This document shows positions 8,078 to 17,601 of a DNA stretch of 64,000 bases, one piece after another. The position numbers and the translations under genes were made by a program. Source of the DNA: Anaerovibrio sp. JC8 (GTDB lineage Bacteria; Bacillota; Negativicutes; Selenomonadales; Selenomonadaceae); assembly GCF_002100115.1 (NCBI RefSeq), contig NZ_ANBM01000003.1, positions 186,001 through 250,000 of the forward strand. The letters run 5' to 3'. The notes below the pieces were generated by a model, which made no database searches, was not told the origin of the DNA, and worked only from the letters and a program-made list of their open reading frames with translations. The first letter of the stretch is position 1; every line of letters starts with the position of its first letter.

Positions 8078-9595
8078 TTATCGAATATCATTTTTCAGCT
8101 GAATAGCCTCCGCCAGATGAATGTCCCTTATCTCATTACTGTTATCCAGGTCTGCTATGGTCTGGGCCACCTTCTTTATTCTATCGTAGGAGCGGGCGGA
8201 CATATTTTTCTCCATAAAGGCAGTGCGAAGTATCTCCTGGGCCTCCTTGGTAATATGGCAGGTTTTCTTTAAAATGGCGCTGGTCATTTGGGCGTTGCAG
8301 ACAATACCATATTTCTCCAGCCGACTAAGCTGACGCTGACGGGCAGCCACCACACGCTGGCGGATAACTGCCGACGGCTCAGCTTTTTCTGTTGCGGTCA
8401 GTTCCTTATAGGTCACCCGTGGAACCCGAATCTGAATATCTATCCGGTCCAATAAGGGGCCGGATATTTTATGGTTATACCGCCTGATTTCCTGATAGGA
8501 GCAGTCACACTGCTTTTCCGGGTCATTGTAATAGCCGCAGGGGCATGGATTCATTGAGCAGCATAATAGTATACGGGATGGAAAGGATAAAGAGGCATTG
8601 ACCCGGGCAATACTTACCACCCCATCCTCCAGGGGCTGGCGCAAGGCCTCAAGGGTTTGCTTGCTGAACTCCGGCAGCTCATCCAAAAACAGCACTCCAT
8701 TATGGCTAAGACTCACCTCGCCGGGATGAGGAATGGAGCCTCCACCGATCATGGCCACAGAAGACGTGGTGTGATGGGGACTACGAAAGGGACGTTTCGT
8801 AATAAGACCACTGTTTTTCTTCAACAGTCCGGATACACTGTAAATTTTAGTGACCTCCAAGGCCTCTCTTTCTGTCATTTCCGGCAGAATGGAATTCAGG
8901 CGGCGGGCCAGCATGGTTTTGCCGGCGCCAGGACTACCTACCAGCAGAATGTTGTGGCCGCCTGCGGCAGCTATTTCAAAAGCCCTTTTGGCCATAAACT
9001 GCCCCTGCACATCGGCAAAATCCTCCACTATTGCTTCACTGCTTTCCTGCTCCTCCTGACTCCCCGTGGATGGCTCCCAGGTGACTTTTCCATTTAGAAA
9101 CTCCACCAGCTCATGCAGGCTGTCCACCCGATATATTGGTATTCCATCTACCAATAAAGCCTCATTGACATTTTCTCCTGCCACAAAGAAGGCCTTAAAC
9201 CCCTGCTCCTTGGCCTTTATGGCCATTGGCAAAATCCCTGCCACCCCACGGATCTGGCCTTCCAGTGACAATTCCCCGGAAAACAGCCTGCCCTCAATAC
9301 TTTCCTGACTTATAATCCCATAGGCCGCCAGCATGGCCATGGCAATAGGCAAATCCAGTCCCGGGCTGTCCTTGCGGATACTGGCCGGTGCCAGATTAAT
9401 AGTCACCTTCTGGGGTGACAGCTTAATCCCGGAATTTTTCACTGCAGTCCTCACCCGTTCCTTGGCCTCCCTCACCATGGTATCCGGCAGGCCTATCATC
9501 TCCACTCCCGGCAAGCCATTGGCCACATCCACTTCCACATCTATTATCTGGCCATCTACCCCAAGGGTTGTGGCTCCACAGCATTTTGCAAACAT
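8078..9595 (-). CDS. YifB/ComM-family Mg-chelatase-like AAA+ ATPase
   Basis: A 505-residue protein with three parts. The N-terminal ChlI/ribosomal-S5-like domain contains VNLAPA-type IAPASIRKDSPGLDLPIA. The central AAA+ module has Walker A GSPGAGKTMLARRL and Walker B VLFLDELPEF. The C-terminal Mg-chelatase domain contains SARSYDRIKKVAQTIADL. A four-cysteine segment (NPCPCGYYNDPEKQCDC) is typical of the family. ComM promotes branch migration during natural transformation in other bacteria. The ATG follows GTGGAGGTAA. The gene is monocistronic with an AT-rich upstream region. Confidence 0.9.
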   Translation of the reverse strand: MFAKCCGATTLGVDGQIIDVEVDVANGLPGVEMIGLPDTMVREAKERVRTAVKNSGIKLSPQKVTINLAPASIRKDSPGLDLPIAMAMLAAYGIISQESIEGRLFSGELSLEGQIRGVAGILPMAIKAKEQGFKAFFVAGENVNEALLVDGIPIYRVDSLHELVEFLNGKVTWEPSTGSQEEQESSEAIVEDFADVQGQFMAKRAFEIAAAGGHNILLVGSPGAGKTMLARRLNSILPEMTEREALEVTKIYSVSGLLKKNSGLITKRPFRSPHHTTSSVAMIGGGSIPHPGEVSLSHNGVLFLDELPEFSKQTLEALRQPLEDGVVSIARVNASLSFPSRILLCCSMNPCPCGYYNDPEKQCDCSYQEIRRYNHKISGPLLDRIDIQIRVPRVTYKELTATEKAEPSAVIRQRVVAARQRQLSRLEKYGIVCNAQMTSAILKKTCHITKEAQEILRTAFMEKNMSARSYDRIKKVAQTIADLDNSNEIRDIHLAEAIQLKNDIR

Positions 9596-9817
9596 TTTAT
9601 TACCTCCACAGAATATTATTAATTATATATTATATATTTTCTAATATTATTATGCAATATCATTTTATCATGTGAATATTTTAATAATTATAATTTAACC
9701 ATTAGTAATAAATAACGCAAATGTTAATTCAAGTTTCCATTGCACTTATAATTTTTGTAGTGGAAAATATAGGTGTACATATAAAACAGGGTGCTTGGAT
9801 ATATGAGGGGGATTTCC

Positions 9818-11017
9818 ATGGAGAAAGAGCAAGTTATCCGAAAGCTTCGTGCCCAGCTACACATCAATGGCCATATTATTGGAGCCTCGGTGGGCTCGGG
9901 CATGACAGCCAAGCTGGCGGCTCTTGGGGGAGCCGATTTATTGATGGTCCTTTCAGCCGGAAAATACCGCATTATGGGACGCAGCTCCTTTGCCAGCTAT
10001 TTTTGCTATGGAAATAATAATGACCAGGTCATGGAAATGGGTACCCGGGAGATTTTTCCGATAATCCGTGACAGTATTCCTCTGTTATTTGGTATTATGG
10101 CCACCGATCCCACCATCCAGATGTATGATTACCTAAATCAGATTAAAGCCAGCGGCTTCTCCGGAATTGTAAATTTCCCAACTGTTTCCCTTATTGACGG
10201 TAATTTTCGTGAGGCCCTGGAGCAGGATGGCAATACCTATAATCGTGAAATTGCCACCATCCGGCTGGCAAATCATATCGGATTATTCACCATGGCCTTC
10301 GTTACCAATCCTGAAGAAGCAGAAAAGATGCTGAATGCCGGAGCCGATGTTATCTGCCTGCACCTCGGACTCACCAAGGGAGGCATTCTAGGTGCCAAGA
10401 AATATATTTCTTTGGGCGAAGCCAAAAATCTCATGAATGATGTTTTCTCAATATGTAAAGCAAAAAATCCTGACGTGATTCGCATGATTTACGCCGGCCC
10501 TGCTACTACACTATCAGATATGCATTATCTATATAAAAATACAGATTGCCAGGGATATATTGGTGGCTCCACCTTTGACCGCATTCCCATAGAAAACTCT
10601 GTACTGGAGACAGTTAAGGCATTTAAGCACCGTGATGACCAGCCTGCCAACAATCCGGTCCATCAGCTTATTGAACGAAACTGGGGCAAGGGAAATGTGG
10701 TCAATTCCATACGCCAGTATATTGAAGAGCATTACATGGAGCCAATACAGCTGGGAGATATTGCCCTGATTGCCCACATGTCCCCTACTTATCTGAGCAG
10801 CAGATTCAAAAAGGAAATTGGTGCCAGCTTCACGGAATACTTATTGGATTATCGTATGGGCAAGGCCAAGGAGCTGTTGAAGGACAGGCTTATATCCTGC
10901 AAGGAGGCCGCCTACAAGGTTGGCTATGGGGATTATATTCAGTTTTCCAAAATGTTTAAAAAGCACGTCGGTATTTCCCCAAAAGAATATCAATCAAAGC
11001 AAAAAATGATTAAATAA
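9818..11017 (+). CDS. TIM-barrel (PEP hydrolase-like) sensor fused to an AraC-type DNA-binding domain
   Basis: A protein of about 399 residues with two modules. Residues 1 to about 275 match the phosphoenolpyruvate-hydrolase-like TIM-barrel family, sharing GASVGSGMTAKLAALGGADLL, FPTVSLIDGNFR and GADVICLHLGLTKGG with the gene at 12478. Residues about 295-399 form an AraC HTH domain (IRQYIEEHYMEPIQLGDIA, AYKVGYGDYIQFSKMFKKHVG). I prefer the ATG at 9818, which has GAGGGGGA upstream, over a GTG at 9791. The barrel probably binds the ligand handled by the enzymes encoded next door, so this reads as the local regulator. A terminator follows it. Confidence 0.85.
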   Translation: MEKEQVIRKLRAQLHINGHIIGASVGSGMTAKLAALGGADLLMVLSAGKYRIMGRSSFASYFCYGNNNDQVMEMGTREIFPIIRDSIPLLFGIMATDPTIQMYDYLNQIKASGFSGIVNFPTVSLIDGNFREALEQDGNTYNREIATIRLANHIGLFTMAFVTNPEEAEKMLNAGADVICLHLGLTKGGILGAKKYISLGEAKNLMNDVFSICKAKNPDVIRMIYAGPATTLSDMHYLYKNTDCQGYIGGSTFDRIPIENSVLETVKAFKHRDDQPANNPVHQLIERNWGKGNVVNSIRQYIEEHYMEPIQLGDIALIAHMSPTYLSSRFKKEIGASFTEYLLDYRMGKAKELLKDRLISCKEAAYKVGYGDYIQFSKMFKKHVGISPKEYQSKQKMIK

Positions 11018-11025
11018 TAAAACTC

Positions 11026-11074
11026 AATAGCTGTGTTTATATAATAAATACTTATATAAACACAGCTATTTTTT
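11026..11074 (+). terminator. Terminator after the TIM-barrel/AraC gene
   Basis: A 19-bp perfect stem (AATAGCTGTGTTTATATAA and its complement) has a 7-base loop and a run of six T on the plus strand. The stem includes TATATAAACACA, repeated at 11117, so the sequence may double as an operator. Confidence 0.85.
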
Positions 11075-11116
11075 CTGACAATTCTGTCTACTTTATATAA
11101 ATGCACAACAAAAGCA

Positions 11117-11155
11117 TATATAAACACATTTACTACAGCTATATGATTTACTACA
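11117..11155. promoter_or_regulatory. Candidate AraC-type operator: direct repeats ATTTACTACA
   Basis: ATTTACTACA occurs at 11128-11137 and 11146-11155, two exact copies 18 bp apart on the same strand. TATATAAACACA at 11117-11128 repeats the one at 11053. AraC-family regulators commonly bind direct repeats near two helical turns apart. The site lies between the regulator gene and the UPF0261 operon it probably controls. Confidence 0.55.
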
Positions 11156-11217
11156 ATGAAATCAGATAGAGAACCGGTTCCAATTATCCATATTGCGTAG
11201 AGAAAGAAGGCGTGATA

Positions 11218-12444
11218 ATGAAAACCATAGCAATTGCAGGTACTTTTGATACTAAAGGGAAGGAATTTCTTTATGTCAAAGGGCTCGTGGAAGAGCTTGG
11301 CCTTCGTCCCTTTATGATTCATACCGGTGTTTTCGAATCACTCTTTGATGTGGATGTTTCCAACGAAGAAATTGCAGCTGCCGCTGGATATGACATCAAG
11401 GAAATAGTGAAGAAAAAAGATCGGGCTATGGCTACAGAGGCATTGTCGAAAGGCATGCAAATCTTAATTCCCAAGCTATATAAAGAAGGAAAATTCGACG
11501 GTATTATTTCCCTGGGTGGCAGTGGCGGTACCTCCATGGTCACTCCGGCAATGCGTGAGTTGCCTGTAGGTGTGCCAAAGGTAATGGTTTCAACCATGGC
11601 ATCGGGTAATGTTGCACAATATGTTGGCACGAGCGATATTGTAATGATGCCGTCCATAGTTGACGTTGCTGGGTTAAACAAGATATCAAAGACCATTTTC
11701 AGCAACGCGGTTCTGGCTATTGTGGGAATGGTGGCCGGCAGAGAGAAGCTGCAGGAGGAAAAGGCTGAGGAGAAGCCACTTGTTGCTGCTTCGATGTTTG
11801 GTGTTACCACACCTTGCGTCAATTATGCCAAGGAATATCTGGAGAAAAAGGGTTACGAGGTTCTGGTTTTCCACGCCACGGGTACTGGTGGAAAAACAAT
11901 GGATGCACTTATTGATGCCGGATTCTTTGCCGGTGTGCTTGACCTTACTACCACCGAATGGTGCGATGAGGTTGTTGGCGGTGTTTTGACGGCCGGGCCG
12001 GACAGATGTGCCGCTGCCATTCGCCAACGCGTACCTCAGGTGGTTTCGGTGGGTGCCTGTGATATGGTTAACTTTGGACCAATGGAAACCGTTCCTGCAG
12101 AGTTTGTCAAGCGAAATCTGTATAAACACAATCCAACGGTAACCCTTATGCGGACAACGGTCGAGGAAAATGTTCAAATTGGTTCCAGACTGGCAGAGAA
12201 ATGGAATAAGGCCGAAACTCCAATGACGGTTATTTTGCCAAAGCAGGGTGTTTCCATGATTGATGCAGAGGGACAGCCATTTGAGGGCGTACAGGAGAGA
12301 GCTGCCCTCTTTGACACACTGAAACAGAACATAACCAATGACAAGGTAGATATCTGTGAAATGAATAACAATATTAATGACCAGATATTTGCTGAAACCG
12401 CAGCAAAACGTCTGGTGGAGCTGATGGAAGCAAATAAAAAATGA
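11218..12444 (+). CDS. Tm-1-like ATP-binding protein (UPF0261)
   Basis: A 408-residue UPF0261/Tm-1-like protein. It begins MKTIAIAGTFDTKGKEFLYVK, the typical N-terminal signature, and has the glycine-rich ISLGGSGGTSMVTPAM and a second Rossmann-like half beginning around VAASMFGVTTPCV with FHATGTGGKTMDAL. The tomato Tm-1 N-terminal domain binds ATP and inhibits tobamovirus replication; the bacterial function is not settled. It is usually paired with the PEP-hydrolase-like TIM barrel, exactly as here (33 bp before the next gene). I prefer the ATG at 11218 after AGAAGG; a GTG at 11212 is possible. Confidence 0.9.
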   Translation: MKTIAIAGTFDTKGKEFLYVKGLVEELGLRPFMIHTGVFESLFDVDVSNEEIAAAAGYDIKEIVKKKDRAMATEALSKGMQILIPKLYKEGKFDGIISLGGSGGTSMVTPAMRELPVGVPKVMVSTMASGNVAQYVGTSDIVMMPSIVDVAGLNKISKTIFSNAVLAIVGMVAGREKLQEEKAEEKPLVAASMFGVTTPCVNYAKEYLEKKGYEVLVFHATGTGGKTMDALIDAGFFAGVLDLTTTEWCDEVVGGVLTAGPDRCAAAIRQRVPQVVSVGACDMVNFGPMETVPAEFVKRNLYKHNPTVTLMRTTVEENVQIGSRLAEKWNKAETPMTVILPKQGVSMIDAEGQPFEGVQERAALFDTLKQNITNDKVDICEMNNNINDQIFAETAAKRLVELMEANKK

Positions 12445-12477
12445 TTGCATGTTTGAAATGACGGGGAGGATTTAAAT

Positions 12478-13311
12478 ATGTTGAAAAAATCTAGGGCTGA
12501 AATCATTGAGGATTTCCGTAATCAGGTGAAGCAGGGGAAAATATTGGTAGGTGTTGGTGCAGGTACCGGTATTACTGCAAAATGCAGTGAAAAAGCAGAT
12601 GTAGATATGCTTATAATCTACAACTCCGGCCGATTCCGCATGGCGGGCCGCGGTTCTCTTTCCGGGCTTTTATCCTATGGTGATGCCAATGCAATTGTAA
12701 CCGAGATGGGCCAGGAGGTTCTGCCAATCGTTAAGAAGACTCCTGTCCTTGCAGGTGTATGCGGCACTGACCCATTCCGTGTTATGGAAATCTTTTTGAA
12801 GCAGCTCAAGGAACAGGGCTTTAATGGTGTTCAGAACTTCCCTACTGTAGGACTCATTGACGGTAAGTTCCGTGCCAATCTTGAGGAAACCGGCATGGGC
12901 TATGGTCTGGAGGTTGACATGATCCGTGAAGCTCACAAGCTGGATATGCTCACCTGTCCATATGTATTTGACCCAGAGCAGGCCAAGGCAATGGCCGAAG
13001 CCGGTGCAGACATTCTGGTGGCTCACATGGGCCTGACCACCAAGGGCTCCATTGGTGCGGAAACCGCAGTAACCCTTGATGACTGCTGTGAAAAGATACG
13101 TGCCATAATCAAGGCCGGCCGTGAGGTTCGCCCGGATATTATGGTTATCTGCCACGGTGGCCCTATTGCTGACCCTGAGGATGCAGCATATGTAATTAAT
13201 AATGTTCCTGAAATTGATGGCTTCTTCGGTGCTTCTTCCATTGAGCGTCTTGCCTCTGAGCGTGGCATGACTGCACAGGCAGCAGCATTTAAGGCTATCA
13301 GCAAACAATAA
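12478..13311 (+). CDS. Phosphoenolpyruvate hydrolase-family TIM-barrel protein
   Basis: A 277-residue single-domain TIM barrel. It has [19 protein letters not shown] at the N-terminus, [20 protein letters not shown] and the glycine-rich C-terminal [15 protein letters not shown] and [11 protein letters not shown]. The family is related to PEP mutase/isocitrate-lyase-type barrels, and its substrate here is unknown. The start follows GGGGAGG. It is co-transcribed with the UPF0261 gene and is a paralogue of the sensor half of the AraC fusion at 9818, so enzyme and regulator share a ligand-binding fold. Confidence 0.88.
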   Translation: MLKKSRAEIIEDFRNQVKQGKILVGVGAGTGITAKCSEKADVDMLIIYNSGRFRMAGRGSLSGLLSYGDANAIVTEMGQEVLPIVKKTPVLAGVCGTDPFRVMEIFLKQLKEQGFNGVQNFPTVGLIDGKFRANLEETGMGYGLEVDMIREAHKLDMLTCPYVFDPEQAKAMAEAGADILVAHMGLTTKGSIGAETAVTLDDCCEKIRAIIKAGREVRPDIMVICHGGPIADPEDAAYVINNVPEIDGFFGASSIERLASERGMTAQAAAFKAISKQ

Positions 13312-13338
13312 GCAAAATAACTGCCATAGTCCCAAATA

Positions 13339-13385
13339 AAAAATCAGGGAGTCTAGCATTTCGCTATGCTCCCTGATTTTATTTT
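13339..13385. terminator. Bidirectional terminator between convergent genes
   Basis: AAAATCAGGGAG pairs with CTCCCTGATTTT, with an imperfect inner stem. T-rich tracts lie on both strands. It separates the plus-strand TIM-barrel operon from the minus-strand macro-domain gene. Confidence 0.8.
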
Positions 13386-13398
13386 GTCACGATGATGG

Positions 13399-13905
13399 CT
13401 ACAAGGCCTTTTCGTATGCCGCCCGGGTCCGCCCGTCAAACAGGACCCACAATATCTCATCAAAGGCCTCCGGATATTCCTGCACCACTTTCTTCACCGT
13501 CTGCACGGCAATATCAGCGGCCTGCTCAACAGGATAGGAATACACGCCTGTGGAAATTGACGGAAAGGCAACTGTACGAATACCATGCTTTATGGCCAGC
13601 TCCAAGGAATTACGGTAACACCCGGCCAGCAGCTCCGCCTCCCCATAATCGCCGCCATGCCACACAGGACCCACAGTATGAATAACGTAATCACATGGGA
13701 GCCTATAGGCCTTGGTTATTTTTGCCTGCCCGGTTGGACAGCCATTTAAGGTCCGGCATTCCGCCAAAAGCTCCGGCCCCGCCGCTCTGTGTATGGCACC
13801 ATCTACTCCCCCGCCCCCCAGCAGGCTTTCATTGGCGGCATTTACAATAGCATCTGCATAATGCTTTGCCGTAATATCACCTAAAACGGTCTTTATTTTT
13901 GTCAT
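13399..13905 (-). CDS. Macro-domain protein, likely O-acetyl-ADP-ribose deacetylase
   Basis: A 168-residue macro domain of the YmdB/MacroD type. The N-terminus reads [34 protein letters not shown] when assembled from successive motifs: GDIT, NAANESL and [10 protein letters not shown]. Later come [14 protein letters not shown] and the loop [10 protein letters not shown]. Such enzymes hydrolyse O-acetyl-ADP-ribose and mono-ADP-ribosylated targets in the cytosol. The downstream terminator is shared with the convergent operon. It is 25 bp after a secreted-protein gene on the same strand and may be co-transcribed with it. Confidence 0.93.
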   Translation of the reverse strand: MTKIKTVLGDITAKHYADAIVNAANESLLGGGGVDGAIHRAAGPELLAECRTLNGCPTGQAKITKAYRLPCDYVIHTVGPVWHGGDYGEAELLAGCYRNSLELAIKHGIRTVAFPSISTGVYSYPVEQAADIAVQTVKKVVQEYPEAFDEILWVLFDGRTRAAYEKAL

Positions 13906-13930
13906 AACCTTCCCTCACATCAGCCAGCAC

Positions 13931-15199
13931 TCAATGCTTGGACAGGACAAGTGAAGCATAAGGCTCACCCATCAGGACATGCTTATACCCATCGCCGGAG
14001 TCTTTCTGTGGGCAGATAAGGGAAACATCCACGGTGGACTGGAATACCATGACAATGTCGCTGCCGCCAAAGAGGAAATATCCCATAGGATCTCCCTTCC
14101 TGACAACATCCCCTACAGCAAGGTTTTCCTCCCAGTTACAGGAGCATATCTGGGACATACCGATTGGCAGAATAGCCACCAAGCCGTATTCTTCTGTATC
14201 AATAACAACGCAGTCACGGGTTTCAATGGTCTGCCACCCTGGGATGGAATCAATCAAATAATAGCGTTTCAGCTTTGGATCCCACTCGGTAACACCGCCG
14301 GCACCATTGGTTCCAGGAATTTTCCGCAGCTCAACAATTTTTCCGCTAACCGGAAAATGATACCGATGATAGTCATTCACATCAAGGAAAGTATGGGTCA
14401 CTGTTCCGCCGTTAAAGGCATCACCATAGGCGGAATCCGGTCCCATCAGTTGAGCTATAGAGGTAAAGTTGGCTGCCTTAATAGCAACACCCTTTTTTTG
14501 GATAAGATTGCCTGTTTCATCGATTCGCCAGATGCCCTGAGGCGTAGAATCCGCCGGAGCAACCACGCTGCTGTCCGCAATCGGACGAACAGAAGGATCA
14601 ACCAGATGACGTGAGAACCAGTCATTAAAGCTGTTCCATGCATTGTAATCTGCATACCAGCCATACTGCATATTCATGGAAGGGTCCTGTTTGATTCTCT
14701 GATAGTAGGTGTCGTTCCAGCTTTCCTTAGTCGAGAGGAACCGCCCCCACTCCTGGGAGTATTCCCGGCACCAGGTGGCGATAGGCTCATGGTATTGAAG
14801 GCTAGGATAATAATATCCACGGTTCTCCAGTTCCTCCAGTGGCTGATCCACTATAAACCAGAAATAATCAACACTCTGATCTATATGACTATACAATGTA
14901 GGATAAGAAGCGTCTGAAAGCACATTCCAAGGCATGCAGGTCACGGCCCAGTCCAGGAATGAATATAAATCGTTGACACTTTGTATTGGATTGGTATTCG
15001 GGTCCGGATTGATGACACGGGCCTTTGCAATGGATTTTTCCATCATTTTCATCAGTGCAGGGTCATCATTCAGATATTTCATCATGGAGATGGTGGCCTG
15101 AGAATGAGGCAGATTTGACTTGGGAACCGCCGCCTGTGCCCCCAGACTGTAGAGCAGAAGCACAACACCCAACAATAGCGTAAAGACCTTTCTTTGCAT
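13931..15199 (-). CDS. Exported phosphatidylserine decarboxylase-like protein
   Basis: A 422-residue protein with a signal peptide (residues 1-24, VFTLLLGVVLLLYSLGAQAA). The C-terminal half resembles PF02666 phosphatidylserine decarboxylases, with VNDYHRYHFPVSGKIVEL, AILPIGMSQICSCNWEE, VRKGDPMGYFLFGGSDIVMVF. The Gly-Gly-Ser near residue 388 aligns with the GST self-cleavage site that creates the pyruvoyl cofactor. The N-terminal part (25-210) is rich in aromatic residues and fits the N-terminal domain found in fungal and secreted bacterial homologues. Export is unusual, because classical Psd is an inner-membrane enzyme facing the cytoplasm. Substrate unknown. Confidence 0.75.
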   Translation of the reverse strand: MQRKVFTLLLGVVLLLYSLGAQAAVPKSNLPHSQATISMMKYLNDDPALMKMMEKSIAKARVINPDPNTNPIQSVNDLYSFLDWAVTCMPWNVLSDASYPTLYSHIDQSVDYFWFIVDQPLEELENRGYYYPSLQYHEPIATWCREYSQEWGRFLSTKESWNDTYYQRIKQDPSMNMQYGWYADYNAWNSFNDWFSRHLVDPSVRPIADSSVVAPADSTPQGIWRIDETGNLIQKKGVAIKAANFTSIAQLMGPDSAYGDAFNGGTVTHTFLDVNDYHRYHFPVSGKIVELRKIPGTNGAGGVTEWDPKLKRYYLIDSIPGWQTIETRDCVVIDTEEYGLVAILPIGMSQICSCNWEENLAVGDVVRKGDPMGYFLFGGSDIVMVFQSTVDVSLICPQKDSGDGYKHVLMGEPYASLVLSKH

Positions 15200-15328
15200 T
15201 GAAGTAACCCCCTTGTCTTACTTTGTAAATGAATAACAACCTATTAGGATATTCTTATTGTTACTTCGACACTATAACATAAAATCCTTCCTTTTATCTG
15301 GCGACACAGGCCTCTGACCCCTAAAACA

Positions 15329-15362
15329 AAAATCCGCACCCATACTCATGGATGCGGATTTA
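15329..15362 (-). terminator. Terminator downstream of the first chemoreceptor gene
   Basis: AAATCCGCA pairs with TGCGGATTT around an imperfect CATACTCATG loop. On the minus strand it is followed by TTTGTTTTAG. It lies 30 bases past the chemoreceptor stop. Confidence 0.75.
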
Positions 15363-15392
15363 ATATTTCGTTACTTAATGGCACTTTTTTGC

Positions 15393-17369
15393 TTAGAGCT
15401 TAAACCTGCCAGTTTCCTCTGACAGATTGTTAGCCAGGGAAGCCAGTGCCTGGGATGCAGAAGCGATCTCCTCACTGGAAGCGGACTGCTCTTCAGCAGC
15501 AGCGGAGATAGTCTGGGTGTGATCGCTGGTAACACGGCTCACATCATCAATATCATCTACTGCCTTTACAATATTTCTGGTACCGTCAGCAACGGTAGTA
15601 GCAGACTTGCTGATAGACTTCATCTTATGCTCGATACCACTCACCATTTCCATTATTTTGGTGAACTGTACGCCTACTCCCTGTACAGCCTCAGCACCAT
15701 GCTGAACCTCCTCGGAGCCATGCTGCATGGCAGTTACTGCCGCTGCAGTATCACTCTGAACGGAAGCAATACGGTTCTTAATTTCTTCGGCAGCCATAGA
15801 GGACTGTTCAGCCAGCTTACGCACCTCTTCAGCAACTACAGAGAAGCCACGGCCCGCATCACCAGCACGGGCAGCCTCTATGGCTGCATTGAGAGCCAAC
15901 AGATTTGTCTGGTCGGCAATGCTGGCAATTGTTTCCACGATCTGACCAATCTGCTGGGAATTGTCTCCCAGCTTACGAACTACGCCTTCCAACTGACGAA
16001 CAGACTGCTCAATCCCCTGCATTCGCTGGGTAGCTTTTCTCATAAGCTCCTCACCCTGACGGGCAGCATCAGCGGTTTCTGCCGTATCTGCTGCCACCTC
16101 CTGAGCCTCGGCAGTCATATTTTCAATATCAAGGGACACGCTATCCACATTATTTCTGGTTCCGTCAACATTGACCAGCTGCTTTTCCATGCCCTCAGCT
16201 ACCTCGGTAACAGTTTCAGCCACGTTGGTAGCAGCCTGAGCCGCCTGATGAGCACTGGCAGTAAGCTCCTCACTGGAAGCAGCCACCAGCTCAGCAGATT
16301 TCTTTACACCGCCAATAAGCTTCTTCAGATTTTCATTCATCTGATTAACATCATCGGACAGCTGCCCCAGCTCATCCTCAGAATCCACATGAAGCGGGCG
16401 CTGATTCAATACGCCGTTGGACATATCCTTTACCCGGTCAGCCAGGCTTTCCACAACCCGGACAATACGGGTAGAGAACTTCAGGCAGGCAAAGACAATC
16501 AACAGAATACCAAATAAAGTAAGGATACTATAGGTAATCTTAAGGGTACGAAGCTGACTATATACATAACTGGTCGGTGCAGACACTACGGCCTTCCAGC
16601 CAGATACTGGAATAGTAGCATAGGCTACAACGCACTCCTCACCACCATCATCCGCCACGAAGAACCCCTTGTCATTGGACTTCATTTCGGCAGCATGGGC
16701 CTTAAGCATCGGATTGTCATCCATGCTGGTAAGATTCTCTTCCTCGTTGGCAGAAGCAATAATAATATTGCTCTCCGGATTGATCAGCATTCCCTTGCCT
16801 TCACCCTGGAACTTAATCCCCTTGGCCTGCTCCACCAAAGTGTCCATTTTAACGTCTTCACTGAATACACCACCAACAGCGCCCTTCCGGTCATAAGGCA
16901 CAGCAATGGTTACTACCATGCTGCCGCTGCTGACATCCTGATAAGGATCAGTATAGATAATGTGTCCCGCTTTCTTGGCATCCACATACCAAGGGCGCTT
17001 GGTCCACTCACCCTCCCCGGTGAGGTCACCATCATGCCATGCCATGGCAAAGCCGTCCTCCATGGCATGAATATTATCCAATACCTCATTGTCATCTGCA
17101 ATCTGGGCCACCATCTCATGACGCTTTGCCAGATCAGTGCTGTCAGCCGGTATCTGCTTAAATACGGACGCACCGGCAATAACCACCTGCCCCTTGGCGT
17201 TAAGCCAGTCATTGGCCTGGGATGACTGACGGCCAATTTCGGAAATAATTTCCTCCTCTACAGTTCTTTCCAAAGAACTGGATGCAGTAAAGTAGCCAAT
17301 AACAGACACAATGGCCATAATTGTCCCCGCAACGCCGGCAAGCATAAAAAACTTCTGTTTAATACTCAC
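15393..17369 (-). CDS. Methyl-accepting chemotaxis protein with periplasmic Cache-type sensor
   Basis: A 658-residue chemoreceptor. TM1 is near residues 8-30, a dCache-like ligand domain spans about 33-275 ([45 protein letters not shown]), TM2 is about 280-300 and a HAMP region follows. The coiled-coil signalling domain has the hairpin tip [17 protein letters not shown] and [10 protein letters not shown]. The ligand is not predictable. The protein ends ETGRFKL without a CheR-binding pentapeptide. The gene is monocistronic, with its own promoter and terminator. Confidence 0.93.
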   Translation of the reverse strand: MSIKQKFFMLAGVAGTIMAIVSVIGYFTASSSLERTVEEEIISEIGRQSSQANDWLNAKGQVVIAGASVFKQIPADSTDLAKRHEMVAQIADDNEVLDNIHAMEDGFAMAWHDGDLTGEGEWTKRPWYVDAKKAGHIIYTDPYQDVSSGSMVVTIAVPYDRKGAVGGVFSEDVKMDTLVEQAKGIKFQGEGKGMLINPESNIIIASANEEENLTSMDDNPMLKAHAAEMKSNDKGFFVADDGGEECVVAYATIPVSGWKAVVSAPTSYVYSQLRTLKITYSILTLFGILLIVFACLKFSTRIVRVVESLADRVKDMSNGVLNQRPLHVDSEDELGQLSDDVNQMNENLKKLIGGVKKSAELVAASSEELTASAHQAAQAATNVAETVTEVAEGMEKQLVNVDGTRNNVDSVSLDIENMTAEAQEVAADTAETADAARQGEELMRKATQRMQGIEQSVRQLEGVVRKLGDNSQQIGQIVETIASIADQTNLLALNAAIEAARAGDAGRGFSVVAEEVRKLAEQSSMAAEEIKNRIASVQSDTAAAVTAMQHGSEEVQHGAEAVQGVGVQFTKIMEMVSGIEHKMKSISKSATTVADGTRNIVKAVDDIDDVSRVTSDHTQTISAAAEEQSASSEEIASASQALASLANNLSEETGRFKL

Positions 17370-17404
17370 TTTCTTACCTTCCTTTCAATTTACACAACGT
17401 TGTA

Positions 17405-17433
17405 ATTATAGCACCAAGTGCTAAATTTTACAA
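17405..17433 (-). promoter_or_regulatory. Chemoreceptor promoter with a palindrome in the spacer
   Basis: The minus strand has TTGTAA (17428-17433), a 17-bp spacer and TATAAT (17405-17410). The spacer holds the palindrome TAGCACCAAGTGCTA (17409-17423; 6-bp arms, 3-bp centre). A repressor bound there would block RNA polymerase directly. Confidence 0.7.
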
Positions 17434-17525
17434 AGTAAATAGGATAAAAACACCAAAAAATATTAATTTGCTTATATTATTGTAGTTAAAATTTATTATT
17501 TTCAACTTTCCTTTAAAATCAATAT

Positions 17526-17555
17526 TTGACTAGTGGTAAATTCTGGTAATATACT
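17526..17555 (+). promoter_or_regulatory. Promoter of the M48-like secreted protein gene
   Basis: TTGACT at 17526-17531 and TATACT at 17550-17555 are separated by 18 bp, about 50 bases upstream of the gene start at 17602. Confidence 0.65.
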
Positions 17556-17601
17556 TAGGAGAAACGTATTATGTGTTGTTGAAAGAAAGTGAGTCGTAAA
17601 A

